Below, one piece after another: positions 40,368-51,600 of a stretch of 64,000 nt of DNA. The translations under genes were made by a program, and so were the position numbers. How positions within the stretch are numbered: position 1 is the first letter of the stretch; the number at the start of each line of letters is the position of its first letter. The notes beneath the pieces were generated by a model that was not told where the DNA came from, did not search any database, and worked only from the letters and a program-made list of their open reading frames with translations. The DNA comes from Streptomyces xiamenensis. Lineage in GTDB: Bacteria; Actinomycetota; Actinomycetes; Streptomycetales; Streptomycetaceae. The stretch spans positions 5,518,001-5,582,000 of the forward strand of contig NZ_CP009922.3 of assembly GCF_000993785.3 (NCBI RefSeq), in the 5' to 3' direction.

Positions 40368-41660
40368 TCAACGGGCCGGGCGCAGCTCCTCGTCCGCCGG
40401 ATCCGAGGGGTCCGGCGGCCGGGGCGGCCCGGCGGGAGCCTCCAGCCGCCCATCGCCGGGATCATCGGCCACCGACTCCGCCACCTGCGGCGGCGCGATC
40501 CGGCGCAACAGCACGGACACCGCGCACATCAGGGCCGTCATCCCCATCAGGGCGTACATGATCCGGTAGTCGATCAGCCCGATGAGCGCCGCGCCCGCCG
40601 CGATGGAGAGCGTCTGGAACAGATCGCACACCGAGCTGACCGCCGCGTTCACCCGGCCCTGCATCCGGGCCGGCGCGTACAGGTGCAGCGCCGTGCTCAG
40701 CGCCACCATCAGGAACGGCAGCCCGGTACCGATCAGCATCGCGCCCAGGATGAACAGCGGCATCTCGCGCCACACGCACAGCACCAGGCCGGCCGATATC
40801 AGCGCGTACCCCACCGCGCTGCCCCGGAACTCCCCGGCCCGCCGCACCACGACACCGGCGAGAATCCCGCCCAGCACCGAACCGCCGCCCTGCAGCGAGG
40901 CGATCACCCCCACGAACGCCGGCCCCTGCCCCAGCCCCTGGTCGACCGCCGCGAACACCGCCGTCTCCAGCAGTCCGACCACCGCCAGGAACGCCACGAA
41001 CGACACCGCCAGCCGCAGCAGGAACGGCGTGGCCCGCACGAAACGGAAACCCGCCGTCACCGACCGCGCGAACGGCTCGCCCGCCGGCTCCGGCTCCGAC
41101 TCCACCACCTTGATCGACCACAGCACCAGCGCCGCCACCACGAAGGTCGCCGACCCCAGCACCGCGAGCGCGCCCCCGCCGAACGCCGTGTACACGCCGG
41201 CGCCCGCCACCGGCGAGACGATCCGCACCCCCTCCCGCACGGTGATCAGCAGCGACCGGGCCGCCGCCGCGTTCTCCGAGGGGAGCATGTCCTTCAGCAG
41301 CGCCGGCCGCGCCGGGGTGGCGAACAGCACCCCGTACGCCAGCGTCACCAGATAGATGATCCACACATCGCCGGAATCCCCGACGAACAGCAGCCCCAGC
41401 ACCAGGACCGCCATCACCGAGTACATCCGCAGCAGCAGCGGACGCCGCCGCACCCGGTCCACCCAGTGGCCCAGCAACGGGGCGGCGAGACCGGGGGCCG
41501 TGATGATCAGGAACACCACGCCGGCCGCCGCGTCCGACCCCGTCAGATCCTTGATCCAGATCGCCAGCGAGAGATAGACCGCGCTGTCCCCGAAACTGGA
41601 GAAGGTCTCACCGATGAACAGCCGTCTGAAGCGCTTGTCGGTGCGCAGCAGTTTCCACAT
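40368..41660 (-). CDS. MFS transporter, probable peptide or siderophore exporter
   Basis: A 430-residue major facilitator with about 12 hydrophobic segments and the conserved loop WVDRVRRRPLLL between segments 2 and 3. The start KLLRTDKRFRRLFIGETFSSFGDSAVYLSLAIWI is typical of the MFS_3/EntS-like exporters that secrete siderophores and antibiotics. The ATG at 41660 has GGAGG at ideal distance; in-frame codons further upstream lie in the region before MbtH. It sits 71 bases downstream of the mbtH-like gene and ends the NRPS transcript, so export of the peptide product is the inferred job. The C-terminal tail is Pro/Asp-rich and probably unfolded. Confidence 0.87.
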   Translation of the reverse strand: MWKLLRTDKRFRRLFIGETFSSFGDSAVYLSLAIWIKDLTGSDAAAGVVFLIITAPGLAAPLLGHWVDRVRRRPLLLRMYSVMAVLVLGLLFVGDSGDVWIIYLVTLAYGVLFATPARPALLKDMLPSENAAAARSLLITVREGVRIVSPVAGAGVYTAFGGGALAVLGSATFVVAALVLWSIKVVESEPEPAGEPFARSVTAGFRFVRATPFLLRLAVSFVAFLAVVGLLETAVFAAVDQGLGQGPAFVGVIASLQGGGSVLGGILAGVVVRRAGEFRGSAVGYALISAGLVLCVWREMPLFILGAMLIGTGLPFLMVALSTALHLYAPARMQGRVNAAVSSVCDLFQTLSIAAGAALIGLIDYRIMYALMGMTALMCAVSVLLRRIAPPQVAESVADDPGDGRLEAPAGPPRPPDPSDPADEELRPAR

Positions 41661-41731
41661 GGGGCGGACCTCCGGGTAAGGAACGGCGGCGGGCTGCCCG
41701 CCCGCCGCCGGGGGTGATGTGCGGGGCGGGG

Positions 41732-41947
41732 TCAGCTCTCGCCCATCGCGACGCGCAGGGACCGCGGCCGCATGTCGGTCCACACCGTGCCGATGTGGGC
41801 CAGGCACTCCTGACGGGTCCCGCTGATCTCCAGCGCCCGCCAGCCGGCCGGCACCGGACGCTCCGCGGCCCAGACGGAGTACTGCTCCTCGTCGTTGATG
41901 ACCACCACGAACTGCTGCTCGCCGGCGCCGTTTGCCTCTTCGGTCAT
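41732..41947 (-). CDS. MbtH-like protein
   Basis: A 71-residue NRPS accessory protein that binds and stabilises adenylation domains. Conserved residues are all present: NDEEQYSVWAAERPVPAGW, ECLAHIGTVWTDMRPRSLR. The ATG at 41947 overlaps the stop of the stand-alone adenylation gene by four bases (ATGA), showing that it is part of the NRPS operon. The three-tryptophan pattern that contacts A domains can be seen. Confidence 0.96.
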   Translation of the reverse strand: MTEEANGAGEQQFVVVINDEEQYSVWAAERPVPAGWRALEISGTRQECLAHIGTVWTDMRPRSLRVAMGES

Positions 41948-43497
41948 GGGAGGGTCCTCTCGTGTCCTGGGGAAGGGTGGGACGGGGTCCGTGCCGGGGG
42001 TTGCGGCCGGTGCAGGCGCTCGCGCACCAGCTCCCGCACGGCGCGCCTGCTGGTCTTGCCCGCCGCCGTGTCCGGCAGCGCCGCGAAGTCCAGCACCTGA
42101 CGCGGTCTCATGTACGCGGGAAGCAGCCGGTGCAGTCCGGCCCGCACCTCCCGCCCCGCCTGGGGCCACGGCGGCGATCCGGCGGCCGGGACGCAGGCGA
42201 GGTACAGCTCGGGGCGGCCCTCGGGGCCCTCGCAGACCACCGCGACCGCCTGCGCCAGTTCCGGCAGCCGCTGGGCGACCGCCTCGATCTCGCCCAGTTC
42301 GATCCGGTGGCCCCGGATCTTGACCTGGTCGTCGGCGCGGCCGTGGAAGTAGTGCTGCCCGTCCGCCCCGGCCCGGACCAGATCGCCCGTGCGGTACATC
42401 CGTGAGCCGTCCGCCGCGGTGACGAACGACCTGGCGGTCAGGCCGGGTTCGCCGGTGTAGCCGCGCGCCACCCCGGCCCCCGACAGCCACAGCTCACCGA
42501 CCTCCCCGGCCGCCACCGGGTGCCCCGCCTCGTCCAGCACCCGGGCGCCCAGGCCCGTCAGCGGCCGGCCGATCGGCAGCGGATCGCGGAACGGCGGCTC
42601 CAGCGGAGTGCACAGCCCGACCACCGTGATCTCGGTGGGGCCGTACGCGTTCCACAGCGCCCCCGTCACCGGCAGCAACTCCTCGGCCAGCGCGGCCGGC
42701 AGCGCCTCGCCGCCGGAGATGAGCGTGCCGAAGACCCGTTCACCGCCGAGGAAGGGCAGCAGCAACCGCAGCTGGCTCGGGGTGGCCCAGGCCGCCGACA
42801 GCCGTGCCCCGCGCAGGAAGCGGGCGAAGAACTCCGGGTTGCGGGCGGCCCGTTCCGGTGCGACCACCGCGGTGCCGCCGCACACCAGCGGGATCAGCAG
42901 CTCGGGCACCGACATGTCGAACACCGTATTGCTGTGCGCCAGCATCCGGCTCCCGGGGCCGAACTCCAGGGCGCGCACGAAGTGTTCCAGCATGTTCAGC
43001 AGCGCCGGATGCTCCACCTCCACGCCCTTGGGCACCCCCGTGGACCCGGAGGTGAACAGCACGTACGCCGCCGGTCCGCCCGGATCCGGGGCGATCGCCG
43101 CCTTCTCGCGGCCCACCTCGGCCGTCGCCGTCGTGCTCACCCCGTCGGTGGCCGTGCCGCGCACCGCGACCGTGCACACCGCCCGCCGGATCTGGTAGCG
43201 GCGCCGCTCGCCCGGAGCCGCCGGGTCCAGCGGCACGGCGGTGGCACCCAGCATCCAGCAGGCCAGCAACGGCACCAGATAAGGGGCCCCGTACCCGGCC
43301 TCCACGGCCACCCGGGTGCCCCGGCCGGCGCCGGCGGCGGCCAGCCGGGTGGCCTCACCGCGCGCGGCGGCCACCAGGCCGGCGTAGCTGAGCGTGCCCT
43401 CCGGGCCCTCCACCGCCGGGGCGCCGGGCCGCAGCCCGGCCTGCGCCAGCACCGCCGCGAGCACCGTGCCGGCCTCGTGCTCAGTCGGTGAGGACAT
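41944..43497 (-). CDS. stand-alone NRPS adenylation protein
   Basis: A 517-residue single adenylation domain with no carrier domain. Core motifs are VLFTSGSTGVPKGVEVEH (A3), NAYGPTEITV (A5), GELWLSGAGVARGY (A6), YRTGDL (A7), GRADDQVKIRGHRIELGEIE (A8) and the A10 lysine in TAAGKTSRR. The hand-aligned pocket is DMPWIGAVVK, which I cannot assign to a residue with confidence. It must load a carrier protein in trans, for example the first T domain of the T-C-A-T protein encoded directly upstream, which lacks an A domain of its own. The two genes overlap by 17 bases, and it is coupled to the MbtH-like gene downstream. Confidence 0.93.
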   Translation of the reverse strand: MSSPTEHEAGTVLAAVLAQAGLRPGAPAVEGPEGTLSYAGLVAAARGEATRLAAAGAGRGTRVAVEAGYGAPYLVPLLACWMLGATAVPLDPAAPGERRRYQIRRAVCTVAVRGTATDGVSTTATAEVGREKAAIAPDPGGPAAYVLFTSGSTGVPKGVEVEHPALLNMLEHFVRALEFGPGSRMLAHSNTVFDMSVPELLIPLVCGGTAVVAPERAARNPEFFARFLRGARLSAAWATPSQLRLLLPFLGGERVFGTLISGGEALPAALAEELLPVTGALWNAYGPTEITVVGLCTPLEPPFRDPLPIGRPLTGLGARVLDEAGHPVAAGEVGELWLSGAGVARGYTGEPGLTARSFVTAADGSRMYRTGDLVRAGADGQHYFHGRADDQVKIRGHRIELGEIEAVAQRLPELAQAVAVVCEGPEGRPELYLACVPAAGSPPWPQAGREVRAGLHRLLPAYMRPRQVLDFAALPDTAAGKTSRRAVRELVRERLHRPQPPARTPSHPSPGHERTLP

Positions 43498-46400
43498 CGG
43501 CCGCCCCCGCCTCGCGCACCAGGGCGGTCAGCCCGGCCGGTGTCGGGTCCGCGAAGAAGTCCCCGAGGTCGACGGTGACCTCGAACTCCTCGTCCAACCG
43601 GGCCAGCAGCCGCAGCGCCATGATGGAGTGCCCGCCCAGCGCGAGGAAGCTGTCCCCGGGCCGCACCGCCGGCACGTCCAGCACCTCGCACCACAGGGCC
43701 GTCACCCGGCCGGTGAGCGGATCCCCGTCCCCGGGACTTCCCGCCGGTTCCTGTTCCGGGGCGGCCGCCGGGGCGAGCGGGCCGGCCAGCAGCGCGGCCC
43801 GGTCCGTCTTCCCGCTGGCGTTCACCGGCAGCCGATCCAGCGGCACCACCACGGGCACCAGATGCTCGGGGAGCCGCTCGCGCAGCGCCGCGACCAGGGC
43901 CGGGCCGTCCAGCGGTCCGGCCGCGCGGCCCGCGCCCGCGGTCACCCAGGCCACCAGTTCCGCACCGTGCTCGGTGGGACGGGCCAGCACCACCGCCTCC
44001 GCGACCCCGGGCAGCGTACACAGCGCCCGCTCGACCTCGGCCGGCTCCACCCGGTGGCCGCGCACCTTGACCTGGTCGTCCCGCCGCCCCTCGAAGGCCA
44101 GCAGCCCGCCCGGCAGCACCCGCACCAGATCACCGGTGCGGTACAGCCGCCGCCCGCCGCGCGGGTCGAAGGGATCGGGCACGAACGCGTCGGCCGTCGC
44201 CGCGGGCGCCCCCCGGTAGCCGTGTGCCAGGCCCTCCCCGCCCACCGCCAGTTCGCCGACCGCGCCCACCGGCACCGGCTCGCCCCGCTCGTCCAGGACA
44301 TGGGCGGTGGTCCCGGACACCGGCCGGCCGATGGGGATGATCCCGGCGGCCGTGTCCCGGTCGGTGATGTCGTGCCAGGTGCTGAAGGTGGTGTTCTCGG
44401 TCGGCCCGTAGCCGTTGACGATCCGCTCCGGCCGGTCGGGCCGGGCCAGCAGGACGGCCAGCCGCCGCGCGTCCAGTTGTTCGCCGCCCGCCAGCAGCAC
44501 CCGCAGCGGTGCCAGGGCATCCGGCGCGAAGTCCACCACCTGATGGAAGAGGGTCGCCGTCAGCCACAGCACGGTGATCCGCTCGCGCGCGATGAACTCG
44601 CGCAGCCGGGCGGGGGACAGCGCCACCTCACGACCGCCGGTCACCAGCGCCGCGCCGCCGGCCAGCGCCCCCCACACCTCGAACGTCGCCGCGTCGAACG
44701 CCGGGTGCGACAGATGCGCCACCCGGTCCCGCGCGCCGATGGTCAGGTAGTCGGCCTCCGGAACCAGCCGGCTGATCGCCCGGTGCGGCACCACCACCGC
44801 CTTCGGCTCCCCGGTCGAGCCCGACGTGAACATCACATACGCGATGTCCTCACCCGTCACCGCGGCCGGGTCCGGTGCCGGCGCGCCCGCGCTCCGCCCC
44901 GCCGCGGTGTCCGCCCACAGCCGTTCCAGGACCAGCACCGGCAGCCGGCCGGCCACCGGGAGACCCGCCACCGTGGCCCGGGCGTCCTCCGTCACCAGCA
45001 CCGCGTCCGCCGACGCCAGCAGCCGGTCGATCCGCGCCGCCGGCTGTGCGGGATCCACCGGCAGATAGGCGCAACCGGCGTACAGCGCGCCGAGGAAGCC
45101 GGTCACCGACGCGGCACCACGCTCCGCCAGCACCGCGACCACCGTTCCCCGGCCCAGTCCGGTGGCGCGCAGGTGCGCCGCGACGGCCCCGGCCCGGCCC
45201 GCGAGTTCGCCGTAGCTCAGCCGCAGCGGCCCCTCGATCAGCGCCGGGGCGCCGGGCCGCCGCGCCGCGTGCCGGGCGAAGCGCTGGTGCACCGCCTCGT
45301 ACCCGGCCCCGGTCCCGGTCCCGGACTCCGCCACGGGCGACCCGGGCCCGGCGTCCGGCAGCGCGGCGTCCGGCGTGCGGAACGCCGCCCCGGCCGCCGC
45401 GATCAGCCGCTCGTGCAGTGCCGCCGCCGCCGGGGCGCTGAACAGGTCCGTGTGGTACTCCAGTTCCAGCTCGGGCTCGTCCCCGTCGACCACCGACCAC
45501 AGCAGCTCGTACTTGGCCGTCCCGGTCGGCAGCAGCGTGCGCCGCGCCCGCTGCCCCGCCAGCCGCAGCACCCCCTCGTCCGCGCCCCGGTGGGTCAGCG
45601 CCACCTGTGCCAGCGGCGCCCGCGACCGGTCGGTGGCGATCCGCAGCTCGGTCAGGATGTCCTGCAACGGCGCCCGGCGATGCGCCAGCCCTTCCGCCAC
45701 CGCGCGCCGCACCCGCCGCGCCACCTCACGCGCCGTCACCCCGGGCGGCAGCGTCACCCGCAGCGGCAGGGTGTCCACGAACATCCCGATCTCCGCCCCG
45801 TCACCCGTCTCCCGGGACGAGGCCGGGACCGCCACCACCAGATCCCGGTCCCCGGTCACCGCCGCGAGCCCCACCGCGTACGCGGCCAGCCAGGTCATGA
45901 ACGGGCTGAGCCGCTCCTGCCCGGCCACCGCGCGCAGCGCGGCCAGCGCGCCGGGCGCGAACGCCGCCCGGTGCACCGCGCCGCCGGTGCCCAGAACGGG
46001 CGGCCGGGGCAGATCGGACGGCAGCGCCATCGCGTGCGGGGCCCCGGCCAGCCGGCCCCGCCAGTACGCGAGCGCGGCGGGCGCCTCCGCCAGCAGCGCG
46101 CCGCCCGACGGTGCCGCCGCGCCCCGTACGGTCTGCCCGTCCGCGACCTCCGCGCAGCGGCGGGACAGTTCCTCCTCGATCAGCGTCAGCGAGGCGCCGT
46201 CGCACACCAGATGGTGCACGGTCAGCAGCAGGACATCGCCCGCCGCGCCCCGGTCCACCACCAGAGCCCGCAGCAGCGGCGGCCTCCGCAGGTCGAACGG
46301 CTCCCGCGTCTCCCCGTCGAGCAGGTCGCCGAGCTCCTCCTCCGACAGTCCGGGGGCGGCCACCCAGCGGCACGGCACCCGGACCTCTCCCGGGTCCGCC

Positions 46401-46866
46401 TCCACCGCGAGACCGGGCGGGCGGAAGCCGCGCCGCAGCGCCGGGTGCGCCGCCGCCAACTCGTCGAGCGCCGTCCGCAACCGGGGGACGTCCAGCCGTC
46501 CGGGGAAGCGGTACACCGCGCCCACGTGGTACCGCGCGGTGCCGGGCGACACCTGCTCGGCGGCCCACAGCCGCTCCTCCGGCGCCGTGAGCGGACGCTC
46601 CCCGCCCCCTGGCCCGCCCCGCCCTCCTTGGCCAGCACCGCCACCAGCCGCCCGAACTCCGGGTAGTCGTACAGCAGATCGAGATCGATGTCGGTGCCGG
46701 TGACGGCGCGCAGGCTCATCGCCGCCTCCACCGCCACGATCGAATCGGCCCCGGCGAGGAAGAAGTGGTCCTCGTCCCCGGCCGGATCCGCGCCCACCGC
46801 GCGCCGCCACACCTCGGCGACCGCCGCCCGCAGCCGCTCCGGGTCACCGCCCGGCGCCGCGGTCAC
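43481..46866 (-). CDS. NRPS, domains T-C-A-T, interrupted by one frameshift
   Basis: Corrected length about 1130 residues. The GTG at 46866 overlaps the carbamoyltransferase stop and opens a carrier domain (HFFLAGADSIVAVEAAMSL, about 46630-46830). The frame then runs out of register: the condensation domain (RPLTAPEERLWAAEQ, HHLVCDG active site) is read in the next frame. One extra base in the C-run at 46605-46609 restores a single protein. The A domain (about 43760-45300) has VMFTSGSTGEPKAVVV and NGYGPTENTT; its hand-read pocket is DAFWLGGTFK, close to the classic Val code DAFWIGGTFK. The last T domain (LALGGHSIMALRL) ends near 43500. There is no TE. As an initiating or side module it would join the residue on the first T (loaded in trans) to Val. 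Confidence 0.85.
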
Positions 46867-48650
46867 CGCCCGTCGCCTTCCGCCCGGACCCGCGTCACCA
46901 GCACGTCCCCGATGGCCAGCGCGTCCAGCGAGGATCTGGCGAAGGTCTCCACCGCCTCCCGGGGCGTGCGCACGATCGGCTGACCGCGCAGATTGAAGGA
47001 GGTGTTGAGCACCACCGGCGTGCCGTGGTCGTCACCGAACCGCCGGATCAGTTCCCAGAACACCGGCGCCTGCGCCCGCTGCACCACCTGCACCCGGGCC
47101 GAGCCGTCCACGTGCGTGATCGACGGCAGCGCCTCCCGGTACTTCTCCCGCACCTGCGCCACACACAGCATGTGCCGGTAGAGATTCTCCTGCCCGGGGA
47201 CGATCTCGAAGTACTCCCCGGCCTCCTCGGCCGTCACCGCCGGCGCGAACGGGCGGAACTCCTCGCGCTGTTTGACCACCGCGTTCAGGTGCGCCCGCAT
47301 CCCCGGCACCCGGGGGTCGGCCAGAATGCTGCGGTGCCCCAGGGCCCGCGGCCCGAACTCCATCCGCCCCTGGAACCAGGCCACCACCGCCCCGCCGCCC
47401 AGCAGTTCGGAGACCCGGCCCAGCAGTTCGGGCCGGGCGAGCCCGGTCACCTCGAAGCCCGGGCCCAGCCCCGCCAGCGCCGCCGCGACCTGCGCGGTGT
47501 CGAACTCCTCGCCCCAGTACGGCATCGTCATGGCGGACGGCGCGGCCGGACGGCGCTGCCGCAGCTCCCACAGCGCGGCCCCCAGGGCGCTTCCGTCGTC
47601 CCCCGACGCCGGCTGCACGAACACCTCGTCCACCAGACCGCTGCGGGCGATCACCCCGTTCGCGGTGCAGTTGAGCGCCACCCCGCCCGCCATGCACAGC
47701 CGCCGCGAGCCACCGCCCGGCAGCTCGCGCGCGGAGCGGAGCACGTGCAGCAGGCTCTCCTCCAGGGTGTGCTGCACCGTGGCGGCCACGTCCATGTGCC
47801 GCTGCTCCAGCGGTGCCCGCGGATGCCGGGCCGGGCCGAACACCTCCTCCAGCCGGCGGATCACCCCCCGATGCGTCTCCCGCTCCAGCGGCGTGCGGTC
47901 GTGCGCCAACAGCGGGGAACGCAGCCCGCCGTCCGCGAGCCGCCGCATCAGCTCGCCGTCGGCCTGCGGGAACCGGCCCCGGTCGCCGTACGGGGCGAGG
48001 CCCATCACCTTGTACTCGTCCATCCCCGGCAGAAAACCGAGGTACTGGGTGACGACGCTGTACAGGATGCCCAGCGAGGCGCCGATCGGATAGCGCCGCA
48101 GCGTCCGCAGCTGCGCGCCTTCGCCGGCGTGCACCGAGGTCGCCTCGGTCTCGCCCATGCCGTCGGCCACCAGCACCGTCGCGGCCTCGAACCCGCTCAG
48201 CCAGTAGGCGCTGGCCGCGTGCGCCAGATGGTGCGGCACCCGCACCAGCTTGCGTTCCCAGTCGTGGCCGGGGAAGTGCTCGCGCAGCACCTCCCACTGC
48301 ACTCGCTCCGCGTACGCCTCGGCGAACCAGCGGCGGGTGTACGCGTCCCGTTCGAACGCGGCCGACGGCTCGTAGCGGAAGCCGTGCGCGACCACGTCGA
48401 CCTCATCGAGGGACACCCCGGCCATCCGCAGACAGGCCGTGACGGCGTCCACCGGGAACGCCCCGGTGCCCTTGTCGCCGTCGTGCCGCTCCTGGGCGGA
48501 GGCGGCGAGCACCCCGTCCTCGCTCACCAGCGCCGCCGCCGAGTCCAGGCCCTGCACCAGCCGCAGCTCGCGGTGGTCAAGCCCCGGCAGCAGCTCACGC
48601 TTGAGCGCCTGCGTGCGGTCCAGACCGCTGATTCCCAGTACGAGCACCAT
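46863..48650 (-). CDS. NodU/CmcH/TobZ-family carbamoyltransferase
   Basis: A 595-residue enzyme that transfers a carbamoyl group from carbamoyl phosphate, through carbamoyl-AMP, to a hydroxyl (or amine). The Kae1-like N-terminal domain shows VLGISGLDR, the metal-binding HHLAHAASAYWLSGFE and VLVADGMGETE. The later part has CMAGGVALNCTANG, FQGRMEFGPRALGHRSILADPR and the YrdC-like C-terminal FRPFAPAV and NTSFNLRGQPIV. The start overlaps the giant NRPS stop by one base (TGATG), and the stop overlaps the T-C-A-T start (GTGA). It is thus embedded in the NRPS operon and likely carbamoylates the peptide, for instance a Thr or other hydroxyl side chain, or a carrier-bound precursor. Confidence 0.93.
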   Translation of the reverse strand: MVLVLGISGLDRTQALKRELLPGLDHRELRLVQGLDSAAALVSEDGVLAASAQERHDGDKGTGAFPVDAVTACLRMAGVSLDEVDVVAHGFRYEPSAAFERDAYTRRWFAEAYAERVQWEVLREHFPGHDWERKLVRVPHHLAHAASAYWLSGFEAATVLVADGMGETEATSVHAGEGAQLRTLRRYPIGASLGILYSVVTQYLGFLPGMDEYKVMGLAPYGDRGRFPQADGELMRRLADGGLRSPLLAHDRTPLERETHRGVIRRLEEVFGPARHPRAPLEQRHMDVAATVQHTLEESLLHVLRSARELPGGGSRRLCMAGGVALNCTANGVIARSGLVDEVFVQPASGDDGSALGAALWELRQRRPAAPSAMTMPYWGEEFDTAQVAAALAGLGPGFEVTGLARPELLGRVSELLGGGAVVAWFQGRMEFGPRALGHRSILADPRVPGMRAHLNAVVKQREEFRPFAPAVTAEEAGEYFEIVPGQENLYRHMLCVAQVREKYREALPSITHVDGSARVQVVQRAQAPVFWELIRRFGDDHGTPVVLNTSFNLRGQPIVRTPREAVETFARSSLDALAIGDVLVTRVRAEGDGR

Positions 48651-51600
48651 CAGGCTCCCCTCGATTCGGTCCGATCGCGCACCGCGTCGGCCACGGCGCC
48701 GACCCAGGGCCGGCGCAGCATCTGGAAGTGGTCGCCGTCCGTGTGCGCGACCGTCAGTGACCCCGTCAGCTCCCGCCAGCCGGCCGCGATCCGTTCCCGC
48801 TCGGCCGCGCCGTCGGTGAGCGACAGCACCAGCCGCGCGTCCCCGGCGAAGCGGGCGGGACGCCAGCGGCCGAGCGCGCCCAGCAGGTCACGCCAGTACG
48901 CCAGCAGCGTGGCCGTGGTCGGCCCGTCCAGTTCGGCCAGCGCCGCCGCGTCCACCCCCAGCGTCGCCAGCACCCCGCCGGCCTCCCGGCCGCCCAGCAG
49001 CGCCGCCGGACCCTCGCGCAGCACCGCCGCGCGGATCCGCTCCAGCCGCTCCACCGTCACCCCGGCCCGCGCGGCATCCGCCGGCTCCGGCGCGTCCGGT
49101 GCTCCCGGCGCCACACCGGACTCGGCGTCGATGACGACCAGCCGGGAGACCGGGACGCCCAGCCGCCGCAGCCGGACCGCGACCTCGTGGGCGAGCGCGC
49201 CCCCCGCCGACCAGCCGGCGACCACCACCGGTTCCCGGCCGGCCAGCAGCGGCGCCAGCTCCCGTACGTACGCCGTCGCCAGGTCGTCCAGTCCGCCCGG
49301 CGCGGCACCCGACCACGGGTCGCCCATCAGGCCCAGCACCTCGAACTCCCCGGCCAGCTCCGCCACCAGTTCCCGGTAGCCGAACAGCGTGCCGCCCAGC
49401 GGATGCGCCAGGACCAGCGGCACCGCTCCCGGCGTGCCGCCCAGCGGCACCACCCGGTCGCTGCCCGCGCCCGCGCCGTCCAGATACGCCGCCTGCGCGG
49501 CGACCGTCGGCGCCCCGTACAGCCGGGCCAGCGGCACCCGTACCCCGAAGTGTTCCCGCAGCCGCTCGGCCAGCCGCACCGCCAGCAGCGAGTGACCGCC
49601 CAGCGCGAAGAAGTCCTCGTGCACCCCGATCCCGGACCGGCCAAGCAGCCCCGCCCACACCTCGGCCAGCCGCCGCTCCGTCCCGGAGCGCGGGGCCCGG
49701 CCCTCCGCCGGTCCGCCGCTGCCGGGACCCGGCAGCCGCAGCGCCGCCCGGTCCAGCTTCCCGCTCGCGGTCCGTGGCAGCGCGTCGACCCGTACGACGT
49801 CCGTGGGGATGGCCGCCTCGGGCAGCAGCCGCGTCAGGTGGAGCCGCAGTGCCGCCGGCTCCGGCAGGGTGTCCGTCGCCGGCACCACGTGCGCCACCAG
49901 CCGTGGCCGGGACCCGGCACCGGTGTGGTGCGCGGTGACCGCCGCCGCCGCGACCGCCGGATGGCCGCGCAGCGCCGCCTCGACCTCGGCCGGCTCCACC
50001 CGCTGACCCGCGATCTTCACCTGCCCGTCGGCGCGGCCCAGGAACTCCAGCATCCCGTCCGCCGTGTACCGGCCCCGGTCCCCGCTGCGGTACAGGCGGC
50101 TGCCCGGCGGCCCCCACGGGTCGGGGACGAACCGGTCGGCGCTCAGCACCGGATCACCGAGGTAGCCGCGCCCCACACCGGCCCCGCCGATGTGGATCTC
50201 GCCCGGCGTCCCGGGCGGCACCGGATCGCCCGCCGCGTCCAGCACCCGGATCACGGTATTCGCGTCCGGCCGGCCGATCACCGGCGCCGGGCGGCCCGCG
50301 AACGGCGCGTACGTCGCCTCCACCGTGGTCTCGCTCGGGCCGTACGCGTTGAACGCCGTCACCTTCGGGTGATCCCGCAGCAGCGCCCACAGGTCGGGCG
50401 GGCACGCCTCGCCGCCCAGCACGATCACCGACGGCGGGAACGGGGCGTCCAGCAGCCCGGCCTCCACCATCAGCTGGACCTGGGCCGTCGTCACATCCAG
50501 GGTGTCCAGGGCCGTCTCCGGCCGCTGCGCGCGCTCCACCAGCAGCCGTGGATCGCGCCGCTCCGGCGCGCCGAGCAGGGTCAGCGGATGCCCGTCCAGC
50601 AGGGCCAGGATCTGCGCCAGGAAGAAGTCGGAGACGAACGCCGAGGTCCCGGCCGCCATCCGCAGCGGTTGCCCGCCGCCCGCCTCCCGCAGCCGGGGGA
50701 GCAGGGTCGCCTCGGCGAAGTCCGTCAGCCCGCCGTGCTCGATCAGCACCCCCTTGGGGCGTCCCGTGGAGCCCGAGGTGTACAGCACCGCGGCCAGATC
50801 GTGCGGCCCGACGGCGGGGAACTCCACCGCCTCCCGGTCCGTGCCGGGCTCCGGCTCCGTGCCCACCACCAGCACCGGCACCCCGGCGCGCGGCGGCTCC
50901 GCGGCACCGTCCGGTGCGGTGAGCAGCAGGACCGGCGCCGACTCCTCGCCCATCAGCCGCTGCCGCGCGACCGGCAGTTCGGGATCGAGCACCACGAACG
51001 CGGCACCCGCCCGCCACACCGCCCAGATCGCGGTGAGCGCGGCACGGCCTGGCCGCAGCCACACCCCGACCACGTCCCCGCGGCGCACCCCGGCCCGCAG
51101 CAGCCGCGCCGCCAGCGCGTCCACGGCCGCGGAGAAGGCGGCGAAGGTCAGCGGGCCGGCCTCGTCCCGCACCGCCACCGCCCGCGGGGTCAGCGCGACC
51201 CGCGCGGCCAGCAGCTCGTGCACCGGCTTGCGCGACACCTCCCGCACCGGGCCCTGCCAGGCGGCCAGCCGTGCGCGTTCGTCCGCACCGGCCGCCAGCA
51301 CCTCGCGCAGCGGCGCGCCCGGGTGCCGGCCCAGCGTGTCGAGCAGCCCGGCGAACGACGCGAGCAGCTGCTCGGCCGTCTCCCCGTCGTACAGCTCGGG
51401 ACGGAAGGTCAGCTCCAGATGCAGCGCCCGGGCCGACTCCGTCACCTCCAGCGACAGGTCGAAGTGGGCCCCGCCCGGCGGCAGCGAACGATCCGTCAGC
51501 CGCAGACCGGCGGGCGCCCCGGCGTCCGCGCGTCCGGACCCGGCCGCCGGGACATGCGTGAACATGGTGCGGAACAGCGGATTGCCGCCCGCCTCCCGCT

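Noticed and set aside
46222-46866. A separate 214-residue protein made of the first carrier domain
   Set aside because: After the carrier domain the frame is antithetic to the condensation domain and has no similarity; a frameshift within one T-C-A-T protein is simpler.
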